Source: Celeribacter litoreus
Lineage (GTDB): Bacteria > Pseudomonadota > Alphaproteobacteria > Rhodobacterales > Rhodobacteraceae
NCBI RefSeq assembly: GCF_020165855.1
Contig: NZ_JAIUFY010000014.1
Span: 186,001 to 250,000 of the forward strand
DNA: 64,000 bases
Direction: 5' to 3'
The position numbers and the translations under genes are program-made. Of the stretch, positions 62,637 through 64,000 are shown piece after piece; positions within the stretch are counted from its first letter, which is position 1, and each line of letters begins with the position of its first letter. The notes beneath the pieces are model-generated. The model was not told the DNA's origin and made no database searches. It was given only the letters and a program-made list of their open reading frames with translations.

Positions 62637-63575
62637 CTATGCTTTTCCGTAGATTTTTTGAACTTTGCTCACAATTTGATCACCCTCTTGTTGGCAGGCC
62701 TCGATCAAACGCAGATATTGTCCGTCCAGAATCGTATCTTCGCGGGCAAACATCCCCCAATCATAGTTGATAGGCACCGAGAGAGGGCGGACAGATACAC
62801 CCTCCAAGGGCACGCCAATCGCAGTGACCGGATCACAAAGGGCAATGCCCAATCCCGCTTTTGCAGCCATCGCAGCACTCAAAGACGAGTTGGTTGAAAT
62901 CTCGGATTTGATCTCGATGTGATGGGCTTCAAAAGTTTTATTGATTTCGTCCCGGATCTGATATCCGCCGCAAATTGTTGCGGTTCTTTCTGTTTCAAAG
63001 GCGGTCAAAGGGATGGGCGTGTCTGTGTCAAATTTACTTCCCTTCTGAACCACAGCCACCACGCTACACTCGAATTTAGCCAGACATTTCAACTGGTCCA
63101 AATCTTTAGAGTAGGCCGAAAACCCTACGTCTGCTGTGCGATGACGCAATGCATGCATCACGCGGGCAGAGGTTGTCGTTTCCACATAAATGAAATCCGG
63201 CAGGATGTCAGACACCCGCGACAGAACCGGCCCAACCAGCCCCGCAGACATCGTGGGTGTGGCGACCAAATCAATCGCCGGCATCTTCTCATCCCGAATG
63301 GCGTGTGCGCGTTCGGTCAGATGCGACAGACTAGCCATAACGCGTTGGGATTCTTCGTAAAATTTAATGCCTTTTTCAGAGAGGGAGATTTTAGGACCAT
63401 TGCGGTTGAACAAGTTGAACCCAACCCGGTCCTCCAGGTCGCGGATCATGCGAGTGACTGAGGGTTGGCCAACGGACAATTTTTGTGCAGCGGCTGTCAT
63501 AGAGCCGCATTCAACAACCGCAGCGAATGCCTCCATTGAGCGAATGTCGGGCCGTCCATTATTCATTATTGACAT
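62637..63575 (-). CDS. LysR-family transcriptional regulator
   Basis: 312-residue LysR regulator: N-terminal HTH (MEAFAAVVECGSMTAAAQKLSVGQPSVTRMIRDLEDRVGFNLFNR) and an effector domain from about residue 100, with LVATPTMSAGLVGPVLSRV and KAGLGIALCDPVTA. The start ATG 63575 is chosen with GGGA eight bases upstream; the longer reading to 63626 is unsupported. It is divergent from a flavoprotein gene that it probably controls. The ligand is unknown. Confidence 0.9.
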   Translation of the reverse strand: MSIMNNGRPDIRSMEAFAAVVECGSMTAAAQKLSVGQPSVTRMIRDLEDRVGFNLFNRNGPKISLSEKGIKFYEESQRVMASLSHLTERAHAIRDEKMPAIDLVATPTMSAGLVGPVLSRVSDILPDFIYVETTTSARVMHALRHRTADVGFSAYSKDLDQLKCLAKFECSVVAVVQKGSKFDTDTPIPLTAFETERTATICGGYQIRDEINKTFEAHHIEIKSEISTNSSLSAAMAAKAGLGIALCDPVTAIGVPLEGVSVRPLSVPINYDWGMFAREDTILDGQYLRLIEACQQEGDQIVSKVQKIYGKA

Positions 63576-63620
63576 ATTTAAAATCCCATCATTACATCTA
63601 AGCATCGTCGCTCTCATACC

Positions 63621-63635
63621 ATGCATTTAAAGCAT
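63621..63635. promoter_or_regulatory. Putative LysR binding site
   Basis: ATGCATTTAAAGCAT contains inverted ATGC/GCAT ends and a T-N11-A pattern, between the divergent LysR gene and the FAD-binding gene. Confidence 0.45.
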
Positions 63636-63677
63636 AATGGGCTGCTTGGCGATTGATAAGTGTTTCGTCGGATGAAT

Positions 63678-63694
63678 ATTCCAAAAAATGGAAT
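63678..63694. promoter_or_regulatory. Second inverted repeat in LysR divergent region
   Basis: ATTCCA-AAAAA-TGGAAT is a perfect 6-5-6 inverted repeat, likely a second operator half-site or a hairpin in the leader of the FAD-binding gene. Confidence 0.4.
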
Positions 63695-63718
63695 GCAGTC
63701 CGCCTCATTCATACTGCC

Positions 63719-63736
63719 AACGACCGAGAGGTCGTT
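63719..63736 (+). other. Leader hairpin of FAD-binding gene
   Basis: AACGACC-GAGA-GGTCGTT is a 7-bp perfect stem with a tetraloop 26 bases before the next ATG. Confidence 0.4.
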
Positions 63737-63762
63737 CGGCGCCTCTTTGGGAAAACGTCGTA

Positions 63763-64000
63763 ATGAAAATGTCCGCAATCGATCAACAGGGTTTGGAAAC
63801 TCTCGAGACACGCGTCAAAAATGATCTCTCCCTGTTGTGCTATCCAGGAAAACAATGGGTGTGCCCGAAAGAGGGAGTTGCAGACGTTATCATCATCGGC
63901 GGCGGGATGTGCGGCATGGTGGCCTGGTTGGCTCTCACCACCGGCGGCATCGATAATATCCGTTTTTTTGATCGCTCCGAGGCCGGGTTCGAAGGTCCGT
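63763..64000 (+). CDS. FAD/NAD(P)-binding oxidoreductase, 5' part
   Basis: The first 79 residues of a flavoprotein cut by the window end. After about 40 residues comes a dinucleotide-binding fold, VADVIIIGGGMCGMVAWLAL (GxGxxG with Cys in place of one Gly), then a strand ending in RFFDRSEAGFEGP, typical of FAD-dependent monooxygenases and hydroxylases. ATG 63763 is taken; ATG 63769 is an alternative. It is divergent from the LysR gene. The full identity cannot be seen. Confidence 0.7.
   Translation, partial: MKMSAIDQQGLETLETRVKNDLSLLCYPGKQWVCPKEGVADVIIIGGGMCGMVAWLALTTGGIDNIRFFDRSEAGFEGP

Overview
The window is a piece of a high-GC alphaproteobacterial chromosome, almost certainly a marine Rhodobacteraceae (Roseobacter-group) bacterium. 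The evidence is the RcGTA-type gene transfer agent (GTA) tail cluster, lipoylated PdhB and PdhC, a Mur-type Fur protein, the DUF1476 ATP-synthase zeta inhibitor, a corrinoid/BHMT pair resembling a split methionine synthase, and an RNase E with an acidic insert in its S1 domain. No rRNA, CRISPR array, transposase or integrase is visible.

Layout. 1-10137: right part of the GTA structural cluster, from the end of the capsid gene (g5) through g15 and a DUF2793 tail-fibre gene, tightly packed on the + strand. Its cell-wall peptidase gene g14 is broken by an apparent short deletion that removed the catalytic cysteine. 10269-23k: cysE, then on the minus strand pdhA, a sulfotransferase-like gene, pdhB and pdhC, a transglycosylase-like lipoprotein, an FtsB/DivIC protein, class I fructose-bisphosphate aldolase and pgk; then a tandem cyclophilin pair, purine nucleoside phosphorylase and tyrS on both strands. 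23k-37k: small single-gene units (anmK, DUF1097, DUF2798, a cupin, GNAT, an AT-rich AbiH-like defence gene, enolase, an EamA exporter, Fur/Mur, PhzF, SelO, nucleoside hydrolase). 37k-45k: sufE, a corrinoid protein + DUF1638 + betaine/homocysteine methyltransferase set, a PA0069-type radical SAM gene, the zeta inhibitor, and purC-purS-(homocysteine methyltransferase)-purQ. 45k-53k: DctB/DctD two-component pair, an FMN reductase, and rne with a long leader. 53k-61k: ccdA, an alpha/beta-hydrolase-P450 operon, a cysK-mscS-alaX operon and tRNA-Ser(GGA). 61k-64k: an MFS gene with a His-rich tail, a LysR regulator and the start of a divergent FAD-binding gene.

Themes. The genes cover central carbon flow (aldolase, Pgk, enolase, PDH), cysteine synthesis (CysE, CysK), purine synthesis (PurC, PurS, PurQ) and methyl-group/methionine metabolism. 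Most transcription units end in clear hairpin-plus-T terminators, several of them bidirectional. The points most worth checking are the g14 deletion, a 20-bp perfect palindrome on the pdhA promoter, a promoter/three-hairpin/terminator unit that looks like a small RNA or attenuator near 25.2 kb, and a DctD that lacks the sigma54-contact GAFTGA loop. No wholly new multi-gene system was recognised. The closest candidates are the membrane-hydrolase/P450 pair and the sulfotransferase gene inside the pdh operon.
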